Of a stretch of DNA of 64,000 bases, positions 56,269-64,000 are shown in pieces (positions within the stretch are counted from its first letter, which is position 1; each line of letters opens with the position of its first letter). A program made the translations under genes and the position numbers. The notes below the pieces were generated by a model. The model did no database searches and was not told the origin of the DNA. It saw only the letters and a list, made by a program, of their open reading frames with translations. This DNA comes from Halomicrobium sp. LC1Hm (GTDB lineage: Archaea; Halobacteriota; Halobacteria; Halobacteriales; Haloarculaceae). The DNA is taken from positions 2,914,001-2,978,000 of the forward strand of contig NZ_CP044129.1 in the NCBI RefSeq assembly GCF_009617995.1. Reading direction: 5' to 3'.

Positions 56269-57835
56269 CCTGCGGGACGGCGCGGTGCTTGCACGCACCG
56301 AGCTGCGGGCACAGATCCGCCGTATCGCGGGCAACCGCCGCCAGCTGATCGGCGTCGTCGTCGGAGTGCTCTCCTTCGGGCTGTTCTTCCCGCTGACCTT
56401 CCTGTCGCAGGTCCTGGCGTTCGGCGCGGGGCTGGCCGGCGGCGATCCGCCGCTGGCGCGCTTCGGAACGGTCCTCGTGAGCGCGCTCACGATCGGGCTG
56501 TACTTCGGGGCCGCGACGGCGATCAACCAGACCCGCGTGGGGGCGATCGGGCCACTCGTGCGCACGTCGATCCCGCCGGAGGGGGTCGTGATCGGACGGG
56601 TCACCAGCGAGACGCTCCAGGCGACCGCCTTCGCCGTCGTTCCGGGGGTGGTCCTGCTGGTCATGGTGGCGGCCGGCGCTGGGACGCCCCTGCCCGCGCT
56701 GCTCGTGCTCGCCGCCAGCCTCCCGCTGCTGGTGGCCGGACTCGTCGTCGGCCGGACGATCGGCGCGACGGTCCGCTATCTCGGCTTGCTCTCGCGACTC
56801 TCCGCGTGGGCGAAGGCGGTCGTGCTCGTCGTCCTCGCGGGCACCGTCTTCGTCGGTTTCCAGACGGCCATCCCGGCGGTGATGGGCGACGGGCCGGCGC
56901 TGTCGGCACTGCTACCGGGACAGCCCCTACAGGCCTACGCCAGCGTCGTCAGCGCACCGCTGGGCGCGACGCCCCGGCCCCTGGGCGTCGTCGTGGCCGC
57001 GGTGACGCTGGCGGCGATTCCGGTGGGGCTGGCGGCGACGCTGCGCATCGAGAGCGCGCTCCTGTTCGACGACCGCGGCGACCAGTCGGGCGACCAGCAG
57101 ACGACGAGTCGGTCTGCCCCGCGCGTCCTGGCGGCGACGCCCTCGACGCGCATCGCCTGGCGGTACCTCCTGCGGACCCGCCGGAACCCGAAGCTCGTCT
57201 CGCACCTCTCGATGGTGTTGTTCGGCGGGCTGGCCTTCGTTGGGAGCCTCGTCACGCAGCCCGACCTCCTGACCGATCTCGGCCCTGGGGCCGCCGTCGT
57301 CGCCGGGAGCGTCCTCGCGGGCGCGACCTTCTGTCTGAATCCGATGGGTGACGACCGCGAGCAGCTCCCGCTGTTGCTGACGAGCACGGCCTCGACGAGA
57401 CACCTCCTGCGGGGCCGAGTGGTGGGCGGACTCGTCGTCGGCGGGATCGTCGCAGTCGGCGTCGGGCTCCCGCTGGGACTCGTGAGCGATCCGCCCCTCC
57501 GCGTGCTCGGACGGACGCTCCTGACCCCCGTGGCCCTGCTGGCGGCGGCCGGCACGGCGCTGGGGGTCGGGGCCGTCGTCCCGAAGTTCGAACGCAGCGA
57601 GTACATGAACGTCGAGCGCGCCCACCCCTCGACGCTGGGGACGCTCACCTACTTCTTCGGGACGCTGGTGGTGGTCGGCATCGGCCTCGCGCTCGTCTGG
57701 CTCTCGGTCGACGGGGGTGGCCCGCTGCTGGTCGGGGCCTGGATCGTCTATCTGGCCGTCCTCGCGACGACCGGCGTCGGCGGCTACTACTACGCCGTCC
57801 GGAAGTTCGATCGGCTGACGCTTGACGACGTCTAG
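56255..57835 (+). CDS. ABC exporter permease
   Basis: The 526-aa membrane protein has about 12 predicted helices in two halves, separated by a soluble stretch near 270-300. It has the look of a fused ABC-2 permease. The start overlaps the ATPase gene in another frame, so the two are coupled. The substrate is unknown. Its stop overlaps by two bases the stop of a small gene on the other strand. Confidence 0.82.
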   Translation: MRRSDLRDGAVLARTELRAQIRRIAGNRRQLIGVVVGVLSFGLFFPLTFLSQVLAFGAGLAGGDPPLARFGTVLVSALTIGLYFGAATAINQTRVGAIGPLVRTSIPPEGVVIGRVTSETLQATAFAVVPGVVLLVMVAAGAGTPLPALLVLAASLPLLVAGLVVGRTIGATVRYLGLLSRLSAWAKAVVLVVLAGTVFVGFQTAIPAVMGDGPALSALLPGQPLQAYASVVSAPLGATPRPLGVVVAAVTLAAIPVGLAATLRIESALLFDDRGDQSGDQQTTSRSAPRVLAATPSTRIAWRYLLRTRRNPKLVSHLSMVLFGGLAFVGSLVTQPDLLTDLGPGAAVVAGSVLAGATFCLNPMGDDREQLPLLLTSTASTRHLLRGRVVGGLVVGGIVAVGVGLPLGLVSDPPLRVLGRTLLTPVALLAAAGTALGVGAVVPKFERSEYMNVERAHPSTLGTLTYFFGTLVVVGIGLALVWLSVDGGGPLLVGAWIVYLAVLATTGVGGYYYAVRKFDRLTLDDV

Positions 57836-57972
57836 TCGCCGGACGGCCCCGACTCGTCGGTGGCGTCGCCGGGACGGTCGTAGGCACCCCGATCGGCGAG
57901 TCGAGCGCGCTCGCGGACCGCCCGACAGAGGTCGGCGTTCCAACCGGACACGCGGGCGAACCAGCTACTCAT
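57832..57972 (-). CDS. 46-aa small protein upstream of leuS
   Basis: The short ORF encodes MSSWFARVSGWNADLCRAVR and then ERARLADRGAYDRPGDATDE, followed by a short acidic end. The first 30 residues would form an amphipathic helix with Trp and Cys. It fills the space between two convergent or divergent neighbours, with 34 bases to the leuS start. Codon use is strongly haloarchaeal, which supports it as real. I do not know its function. Confidence 0.5.
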   Translation of the reverse strand: MSSWFARVSGWNADLCRAVRERARLADRGAYDRPGDATDESGPSGD

Positions 57973-58006
57973 TTAGTCCCCGGGACTCTTGGGGCCAACA
58001 AGAACG

Positions 58007-60646
58007 ATGTCAGACAGTTCGAGCGGGTACGATCCGAGCGCGATCGAACCCAAGTGGCAGGCCGAGTGGGACGACGCCGAGGTGTTCCGGACCCCCGACA
58101 GCGCCGAGGACGTAGAGTACGTCCTGGCGATGTTCCCCTACACCTCCGGCAACCTCCACATGGGTCACGTCCGCAACTACACGATCACGGACGCTTACTC
58201 CCGGTACAGGCGCATGCAGGGCGAGGACGTGCTCCACCCGATGGGGTGGGACTCGTTCGGACTGCCCGCCGAGAACGCCGCCGAAGAGCGGGACACGAGC
58301 CCCGAGGAGTGGACCCGCAAGTGCATCGAGTCGATGAAGGCCCAGATGAGCGAGATGGGCTTTGGCTACGACTGGGACCGGGAGGTCACGACCTGCGATC
58401 CGGAGTACTACCGGTGGAACCAGTGGCTGTTCAAGCGCTTCCACGAGGCGGGCCTCGTCGAGCGCAAAGGGTCGGAAGTCAACTGGTGTCCCTCCTGTGA
58501 GACGGTGCTGGCAGACGAGCAGGTCGAGGGCGAGGCAGAGCTGTGCTGGCGCTGTGACACGCCCGTCACCCAGCGCGACCTCGACCAGTGGTTCCTGACG
58601 ATCACCGACTACGCCGACGAGCTGGTCGACGACATCGACGAGCTGTCGGGGTGGCCCGAGAGCGTCCGCGCGATGCAGCGAGACTGGATCGGCCGCCAGC
58701 ACGGCGCGCGAGTCCCCTTCGAGGTCTCCGGCTACGGCGAGGTCGAGATCTTCACGACGCGGCTGGACACGATCCACGGGGCAACCTTCTTCGCGGTGGC
58801 TCCGGACAGCGAGATCGCACAGGATCTGGCCGACTCCGACGAGGACGTGGCCCACTTCGTCGAGGAAGAGGCAGATCCCGACGGCGACGAGCCAAACGGC
58901 GTCGCCACGGACCTGACCGCCACGAACCCCGCGACCGGCGAGGAGATCCCAGTGTTCGTCGCGGACTTCGTCCTCTCGGACGTGGGGACAGGCGCGCTGA
59001 TGGCGGTGCCCGCCCACGACGAGCGTGACCACGCCTTCGCCAGCAAGAAGGACGTGCCGATCGAGCCGGTCGTCAAGCCCGCAGACGGTGACGTGCCAGA
59101 CGTCGAGGACGCGGCGTACACCGAAGACGGAGTGCTCGTCAACTCCGGCGACTACGACGGCCACACCAGCGCCGACGCCCGGAGCGCGCTGGAGGAGGAC
59201 CTGCCCGGCGCACGCCACGACAAGCAGTACCGCCTGCGCGACTGGGGGATCTCCCGGCAGCGCTACTGGGGGACGCCGATCCCGATGGTCCACTGCGAGG
59301 ACTGTGGCGCGGTGCCGGTGCCCGACGAGGACCTCCCCGTCGAACTCCCCGAGTTCGTCCAGACCACGGGGAACCCGCTGGACGAGGTCGACGAGTTCGT
59401 CCAGACGACCTGTCCCGACTGTGGCGGCCCCGCCCAACGCGAGACCGACACCATGGACACCTTCGTCGACTCCTCCTGGTACTTCCTGCGGTACACCTCG
59501 CCGGACCGCGACGACGGGCCGTTCGACACCGCTCGCGCGAACGACTGGATGCCGGTCGATCAGTACGTCGGCGGCATCGAACACGCCGTGATGCACCTGC
59601 TGTACGCTCGCTTCGTCACCAAGGCCATCTCGGACCTGGAGCTGCTCGACCACCGCGAGCCGTTCCAGAACCTCGTCACGCAGGGGATGGTCCAGCTCGA
59701 CGGCGAGAAGATGTCCAAGTCGAAGGGCAACGTCGTCTCCCCGCAGAACATCGTCGAGGAGTACGGGGCCGACACCGCGCGGCTGTTCATGATGCAGGCC
59801 GCCCGCCCCGAGCGGGACTTCGACTGGAAAGACGAGGGCGTCGCCGCCAGTCACCGCTTCCTGACGCGGCTGTACGACGCCGTCGAGGCCTACGTCGACT
59901 CCCCGCCCGCTGGCGAGGCCGGCGACGTGACCGACTACGTCCGCCGCGAGATCGATCGGGTCACCGCCATCGCCGACGAGAGCTACGCGAACCTGACGTT
60001 CACCGAAGCGCTGCGCGAGACCAGAGAGTTGCTCTCCCTGCTGGACCGCTACGCCGAGGCCACCGAGCCCCACGCCGAGACCGTCGAGGCGGCGCTGTCG
60101 ACGATCGTTCGCCTGCTCGCGCCGGTCGCACCCCACGTCACGGAGGAGCTGTGGGCGAAGCTCACCGACGCGGACGAGGGCTTCGTCGCCGAGGCCGACT
60201 GGCCGACCGTCGACGGCGATCTCGACCGCCACCAGCTGGAGCGCCAGCTGGTCGAGGACACCCGCGAGGACGTGCGCCAGATCGTCGACGTGGCCGACAT
60301 CGAAGACCCGAGCCACGTCGAGATCGCCGTCGCGCCCGAGTGGAAGTTCGAGGCCCACGCGATCGCTCGCGAGTTCGACGGCGACAACCTCGTCGGCGAG
60401 ATCATGAGCGACGAGCGGTTCCGCGGCGAGGACGGCGCACCGGACTACGCGAAGGACCTGCAGGCGGAACTCCAGACCCTGACTGAGACCCTCGACGCCG
60501 CGACCGAGGCCGAGGTGCTCGCGCGCGCTCGCTGGCTGATCGCCGAGGAGTTCGACGCCGAGGTGACCGTGCGGGCCGGCGAGGACGCCGACCCCGAACT
60601 GGTCCGGAAAGCCGAGCCGGGACGGCCAGCGATCAACATCGAGTGA
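58007..60646 (+). CDS. leuS: Leucyl-tRNA synthetase
   Basis: The 879-aa class I synthetase has the HIGH-type TSGNLHMGHVRNY (about 43-55), CWRCDTPVTQRDLDQWF zinc region, the CP1 editing domain (about 220-400) and KMSKS in GEKMSKSKGNVV (about 567). The bacterial-like layout, with ISRQRYWGTPIPMVHC, is known in haloarchaea, where leuS appears to be of bacterial origin. Start 58007 follows MSDSSSGYDP. Confidence 0.95.
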   Translation: MSDSSSGYDPSAIEPKWQAEWDDAEVFRTPDSAEDVEYVLAMFPYTSGNLHMGHVRNYTITDAYSRYRRMQGEDVLHPMGWDSFGLPAENAAEERDTSPEEWTRKCIESMKAQMSEMGFGYDWDREVTTCDPEYYRWNQWLFKRFHEAGLVERKGSEVNWCPSCETVLADEQVEGEAELCWRCDTPVTQRDLDQWFLTITDYADELVDDIDELSGWPESVRAMQRDWIGRQHGARVPFEVSGYGEVEIFTTRLDTIHGATFFAVAPDSEIAQDLADSDEDVAHFVEEEADPDGDEPNGVATDLTATNPATGEEIPVFVADFVLSDVGTGALMAVPAHDERDHAFASKKDVPIEPVVKPADGDVPDVEDAAYTEDGVLVNSGDYDGHTSADARSALEEDLPGARHDKQYRLRDWGISRQRYWGTPIPMVHCEDCGAVPVPDEDLPVELPEFVQTTGNPLDEVDEFVQTTCPDCGGPAQRETDTMDTFVDSSWYFLRYTSPDRDDGPFDTARANDWMPVDQYVGGIEHAVMHLLYARFVTKAISDLELLDHREPFQNLVTQGMVQLDGEKMSKSKGNVVSPQNIVEEYGADTARLFMMQAARPERDFDWKDEGVAASHRFLTRLYDAVEAYVDSPPAGEAGDVTDYVRREIDRVTAIADESYANLTFTEALRETRELLSLLDRYAEATEPHAETVEAALSTIVRLLAPVAPHVTEELWAKLTDADEGFVAEADWPTVDGDLDRHQLERQLVEDTREDVRQIVDVADIEDPSHVEIAVAPEWKFEAHAIAREFDGDNLVGEIMSDERFRGEDGAPDYAKDLQAELQTLTETLDAATEAEVLARARWLIAEEFDAEVTVRAGEDADPELVRKAEPGRPAINIE

Positions 60647-60795
60647 GCGACTCCGACACGAGGGCATCGCTGGACGCGCGAGCCGTCGGTCGAACGAACG
60701 GGACGGTTCGACCGGAACCGAAGGGGTGGCTCGTGCCTACCCGAAGGACCAGTTCGTGCCTTCTCGACGGACGCACGTGCGACCGACGGGGATCC

Positions 60796-60805
60796 GCTTA
60801 AGTAC
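60796..60805 (+). promoter_or_regulatory. TATA box of the Bat-type regulator
   Basis: GCTTAAGTAC lies about 29 bases before the ATG at 60829, so the mRNA would be leaderless. It resembles the CTTAAG form seen in the rRNA promoters. Confidence 0.55.
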
Positions 60806-60828
60806 TCGAACACACTAACGTATTAGGT

Positions 60829-63090
60829 ATGTGGCCGCACGAGGAGGCGGCGGACGACGACGCCGTCGCCGACGGAGAGGCCGTGGGGAAGAGTGACGCC
60901 GACGCCGGGGGGCGCGGCGAGCAACCGAGGACCGAACGCGGGACGGAAACGCGGGTCGTGACCGACGGCGGCGTCGATGCCGCCATCGAGGGCGCGAGCG
61001 TCGAGCAGTACGCGGGTATCGTCGGGGCGCTGGAGGACGGCGTCTACGTCCTCGATGCGGACGGTCACTTCACGTTCGTCAACGAGGCGATGGTCGAACT
61101 GACCGGCTACGACGAGACGGAACTCCAGGGCGAACCAGCCAGCCGCATCAAGGACCGAGAGACCAGCGAACGGACCGAGACGGCGCTGGCGGCGCTGCGC
61201 AACGGGGAGACGGAGGACCTCGATCGGACCTTCGACCTCTCGGTACAGCCAAAGCGGGGCGGGCCAATCGCCTGCGAAGAGCACGTGACGGCGCTGTTCG
61301 ACGACGGGCGGTTCCGCGGCGTCGTCGGGATCGTTCGGGACATCTCCGATCGGCGGCGGCACCGAGAGCTGATCTCACAGCTGCAGGAGACCTCGCGATC
61401 GCTGATGCAGGCTCCGAGCCGGGAGTCGGTCGCGGACATCGTCGCGAACGCGGCCCGGCAGGTGCTGGGCTTCGAGCTGAGTGCCGTTCGGCTGTACGAC
61501 GCCGACGAGCGCGTGTTGCGGCCGACGGCGACGACCGACGCCACCGACGACCAGCTCCCCGAGCGGCCGGTGTACGCTCTCGACGAGGGCCAGCCCGGCA
61601 CCGTCTTCGCCTCGGGCGAACCCGCCGTCTACGACGACGTGCGAACGATCGAGGACCCCGACGGGGAGTTCGGGCCGGTGCGCTCGGCGATGTACTTCCC
61701 CATCGGCGTCCACGGGACCCTGACCGTCGCCTCGACGACGGTGGGTGCCTTCGACGAGAACGACCGACAGGTGGCCGCGCTGCTGGCGATCAACGCCGCC
61801 GCGGCGTGCAACCGCGCCAAGCGCGAGCAGGAGGTGCGAGAGGCCCGCGAGCGCATCGAGACGATCCTCGAACGGATCAACGGGCTGATCCAGAACACCG
61901 TCGAGGTGCTGGTCGAAGCCACTACGCGCGAGCAGGTCGAGGCCGGCGTCTGCGAGCAACTCGTCGCCGTCGAGCCCTACACCTTCGCGTGGCTGGGGCG
62001 GCCGGACGTGCGCGCCGAGACGATCAGCGCCCGCGAGTGGGCCGGCAGTCAGCCCAGCGGCCCAGCCACCACGGACGACGAGCGCGACGTACCTGCCGGC
62101 GAGCCACCCGTCGACGTCGCGGACGTGGCCGAACCGATCGACGGCGACACGCCGGGCGCGCAGGCCCTGGAATGTGATGGGCCGAAAGTACTGGAGGGAG
62201 ACGCACTCGACGACGCCGGTGGCTGGTTCCGGTCGGCCGCCGAGAACGGCGTCCGGTCGGTGATGGCGATTCCGCTGTCGTACACGGACTCGAACTACGG
62301 CGTGCTGTACGTCTGTGCCGACCAGACCGACGCCTTCGACCAGCGAGAGAAGGTCGTCCTGCAAGCGCTGGGTCGGGCCGTCGCGAACGCGATCAACGCC
62401 ATCGAGAGCGGCCGAATCCTCAGTGCCAACAAGGTGATCGAACTGGAGTTCACCGTCGACGACCGGGACCTGCTACTGTCGCGCCTCTCCGGTCGAGCCG
62501 GCGGGACGATCACCTCCGCCGGGACCGTGACACAGGAAGACGGCTCGCTGCGGCTGTATCTCACCGCACAGGACGCCGACACCGACGAGGTGATGGCCGT
62601 GCTGGACGCCGACGACGCCGTCGAGTCCGCGAGCCGGGTGGCCGAACACGACGACGAGGCGCTGTTCGACGTGACCGTCACGGAGTCGCTGATCGCGACG
62701 CTCGTCGACCACGGGGCCGTCCCGAAGTCGATCGTCAGCGAGAACGGGATCGCCCGCTACAACATCGAACTCCCCTACGAGGCGGAGGCCCGCGAGGTGT
62801 TCGGGCTCGTCGAGGACAACTACGACTCGACGGACCTGGTCGGCTACCACGAGCACGAGCGCCCCGTCCAGACCCAACAGGAGTTCCGCGCCGCGCTGGC
62901 CGACCGGTTCACCGACCGACAGGAGACGGCGCTCCGGACGGCCTACCTCGGCGGCTTCTTCGAGTGGCCCCGCGAGGTCGACGGCGACGAACTCGCCGAG
63001 GGGATGGACATCTCTCGGCCGACCTACCACCAGCACCTCCGGGCCGCCCAGCACAAGGTCTTCGAAGAGCTGTTCGAGGGCGGCTACTAG
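60829..63090 (+). CDS. PAS-GAF-HTH regulator of the bacterio-opsin activator (Bat) type
   Basis: The 753-aa protein has an acidic start, a PAS domain (about 62-180: YVLDADGHFTFVNEAMVELT) and two GAF domains (about 190-330 and 350-520). A Bat-type strand-rich domain follows. The C-terminal HTH_10 helix-turn-helix (about 685-745: TDRQETALRTAYLGGFFEWP, MDISRPTYHQHLRAAQHKV) ends it. Such proteins sense light, oxygen or redox and activate transcription. The target genes are unknown, as the neighbours are housekeeping. Confidence 0.92.
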   Translation: MWPHEEAADDDAVADGEAVGKSDADAGGRGEQPRTERGTETRVVTDGGVDAAIEGASVEQYAGIVGALEDGVYVLDADGHFTFVNEAMVELTGYDETELQGEPASRIKDRETSERTETALAALRNGETEDLDRTFDLSVQPKRGGPIACEEHVTALFDDGRFRGVVGIVRDISDRRRHRELISQLQETSRSLMQAPSRESVADIVANAARQVLGFELSAVRLYDADERVLRPTATTDATDDQLPERPVYALDEGQPGTVFASGEPAVYDDVRTIEDPDGEFGPVRSAMYFPIGVHGTLTVASTTVGAFDENDRQVAALLAINAAAACNRAKREQEVREARERIETILERINGLIQNTVEVLVEATTREQVEAGVCEQLVAVEPYTFAWLGRPDVRAETISAREWAGSQPSGPATTDDERDVPAGEPPVDVADVAEPIDGDTPGAQALECDGPKVLEGDALDDAGGWFRSAAENGVRSVMAIPLSYTDSNYGVLYVCADQTDAFDQREKVVLQALGRAVANAINAIESGRILSANKVIELEFTVDDRDLLLSRLSGRAGGTITSAGTVTQEDGSLRLYLTAQDADTDEVMAVLDADDAVESASRVAEHDDEALFDVTVTESLIATLVDHGAVPKSIVSENGIARYNIELPYEAEAREVFGLVEDNYDSTDLVGYHEHERPVQTQQEFRAALADRFTDRQETALRTAYLGGFFEWPREVDGDELAEGMDISRPTYHQHLRAAQHKVFEELFEGGY

Positions 63091-63160
63091 GAAGACTTGC
63101 TCTAGAGTTCGTCGCTGTCACAGAGACGAACACCTCGAAAGCCCTCGGCCCGCTCGACGC

Positions 63161-63209
63161 CGTCTGTGCAGGATATCCTCGCGAGGCTCGGATAGGGCCT
63201 GCACAGACG
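63161..63209. repeat. Inverted repeat between the Bat-type gene and the epimerase
   Basis: CGTCTGTGCAGG at 63161-63172 is the perfect reverse complement of 63198-63209, with a 25-base loop that itself has ATCC/GGAT at its base. The sequence just before, AACACCTCGAAAGCCCTCGG, looks like a haloarchaeal dispersed repeat I recall from other genomes. The 218-base gap holds no gene. Confidence 0.6.
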
Positions 63210-63308
63210 ACGCGAGGCGCGCCTCGCCCTTTCATCCACCAGGGCACGGTCGGTTGCGCGGGCTACGAGAGCGGTGGACGGAAGCGATGCGTGCCAGCGA
63301 GAGCGCAA

Positions 63309-64000
63309 TTACTCCATCGCGGCCCGGATCTGCGAGCGCAGCGACGCCTCGATGGGTGTCGGCTCTCGCAGGCGGATGTCGTCGGCCGAGAGCTCCATCG
63401 GCGATGGGGGAGTGCGGTCGACGATCGACAGCGCGGGCTCGGTGCCGGTCTCCTCGGCGACGATCGACTGGATCGACTCGCCGACGGCGGCGTTCGTGAA
63501 GGTGTACGACGAGACCGCAGCGGGACTCTGGACGGCGAAAGAGCCGGTCCCGAGTTCGCGGAGGAAGGCACAGAGATCACCCACGTCGACGTAGGGGCGA
63601 ACGATCTCGCCGTCGCCCCAGACCTCGATCTCGCCGTCGAGGGCCTGTTCGATCATGTCCTGGGCCTGTCCGCGCGGGGCGGGGCCGCCGACGACGTTGG
63701 GAAACCGGACGGTCGTGACCCCGTCGTACTCGCTGACGGCCCCCTCCGCGAGGTGTTTCGAGTGGCCGTAGCGGTTGACCTGGTCGGCGGCGGCGATGCT
63801 GGAGGCGAACACCACCGGCACGTCGCGTTCGCGGGCGACGCCGACGACGGTCGCCGTCCCCATGACGTTGTTCTCGACGAGGTGTCGCCAGTCGTCGGTC
63901 CACACGTCGGCGTCGGCCGCGAGGTGGTAGACTACGTCGAACTCCTCGGCCTCGAAGAGGGCCTCGACGCGGTCGGCGTCCCGGATGTCGTCGGCCGGGT
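63309..64000 (-). CDS. NAD-dependent epimerase/dehydratase (5' end outside the window)
   Basis: The frame is open to the window edge, so the N-terminus with the nucleotide-binding glycines is missing. The visible part has VYHLAADADVWTDDW, the short-chain core FASSIAAADQVNRYGHSKHL (S...YxxxK), RFPNVVGGPAPRGQ and the C-terminal DVGDLCAFLRELGTG. It acts on a nucleotide-sugar or similar substrate. I see no neighbours that show which one. Confidence 0.85.
   Translation of the reverse strand, partial: PADDIRDADRVEALFEAEEFDVVYHLAADADVWTDDWRHLVENNVMGTATVVGVARERDVPVVFASSIAAADQVNRYGHSKHLAEGAVSEYDGVTTVRFPNVVGGPAPRGQAQDMIEQALDGEIEVWGDGEIVRPYVDVGDLCAFLRELGTGSFAVQSPAAVSSYTFTNAAVGESIQSIVAEETGTEPALSIVDRTPPSPMELSADDIRLREPTPIEASLRSQIRAAME

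Noticed and set aside
52840-56664. Open frame of 1274 codons on the minus strand
   Set aside because: It is antisense to pdhB, pdhC and the ABC genes, all with clear domains on the plus strand.
58010-60667. Open frame of 885 codons antisense to leuS
   Set aside because: It mirrors leuS almost base for base. The leucyl-tRNA synthetase motifs on the plus strand settle the matter.

Overview
This window is chromosomal DNA of an extremely halophilic archaeon (class Halobacteria). The signs are GC-rich DNA, very acidic proteins, a 1472-nt archaeal 16S gene in the order 16S - tRNA-Ala(UGC) - 23S - 5S - tRNA-Cys, near-leaderless genes preceded by TATA boxes, and many haloarchaeal families (MC1, SepF, Bat-type regulator, EndA, NucS). 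The rRNA sequences look close to those of Haloarcula, so family Haloarculaceae is likely, but this is inference. Most of the window is core genome. No prophage, CRISPR array or intact insertion sequence was seen.

Layout. 0.2-6.8 kb: aconitase, a hairpin-rich spacer, an RND/MMPL exporter preceded by a 25-codon leader ORF, a winged-helix regulator paired with a small membrane protein, and a CopD-like membrane protein. 6.9-12.5 kb: an Eis-like acetyltransferase, then RimI, two haloarchaeal DUF proteins, a glycosylatable membrane-anchored protein, two tandem NUDIX hydrolases, a rhodanese and a metallo-beta-lactamase-fold hydrolase. 12.9-20 kb: a sulfatase of different base composition, NucS with a partner gene, zinc-ribbon proteins, a rhodanese/MBL sulfur-metabolism fusion, and small DUF proteins. 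20.3-28.7 kb: a drug-type ABC exporter, SepF, an IS6-type transposase remnant, CspA, carbonic anhydrase, a GT87 mannosyltransferase, a pilin-like micro-ORF, a glutathionyl-hydroquinone-reductase-like protein, ribosomal protein uL16, an ATP-grasp ligase and Hsp20. 29.3-36.3 kb: GAPDH, then the rRNA operon on the minus strand with tandem promoters, an internal spacer promoter, processing stems and a terminator. 36.5-45 kb: MC1, an AbrB-like protein, PyrD, PheS/PheT, TrpS and the tRNA splicing endonuclease EndA. 44.8-50 kb: a NucS-like N-terminal domain joined to zinc fingers, two paralogous small membrane proteins, a HAD phosphatase and a Ski2-like helicase. 50-64 kb: lipoyl synthase, E1alpha-E1beta-E2 of a 2-oxoacid dehydrogenase, a second ABC exporter, a 46-aa small gene, LeuS, a Bat-type PAS/GAF/HTH regulator and a truncated epimerase at the window edge.

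How genes work together. Lipoyl synthase sits beside the E2 that needs its cofactor. TrpS and the splicing endonuclease are neighbours, fitting the intron known in haloarchaeal tRNA-Trp. PheS-PheT, TrpS, LeuS, rRNA, uL16 and MC1 form a translation and nucleoid block.

The most unusual signal is a family of four 80-bp near-perfect palindromes (8221, 12701, 16276, 46496). Their two arms differ in a conserved way, one copy lies in the reverse orientation, and one copy carries a paired change that keeps the stem intact. They are not tied to one gene arrangement. A second signal is short triloop hairpin repeats, found in the spacer after aconitase and, in frame, inside trpS as two 17-residue repeats.
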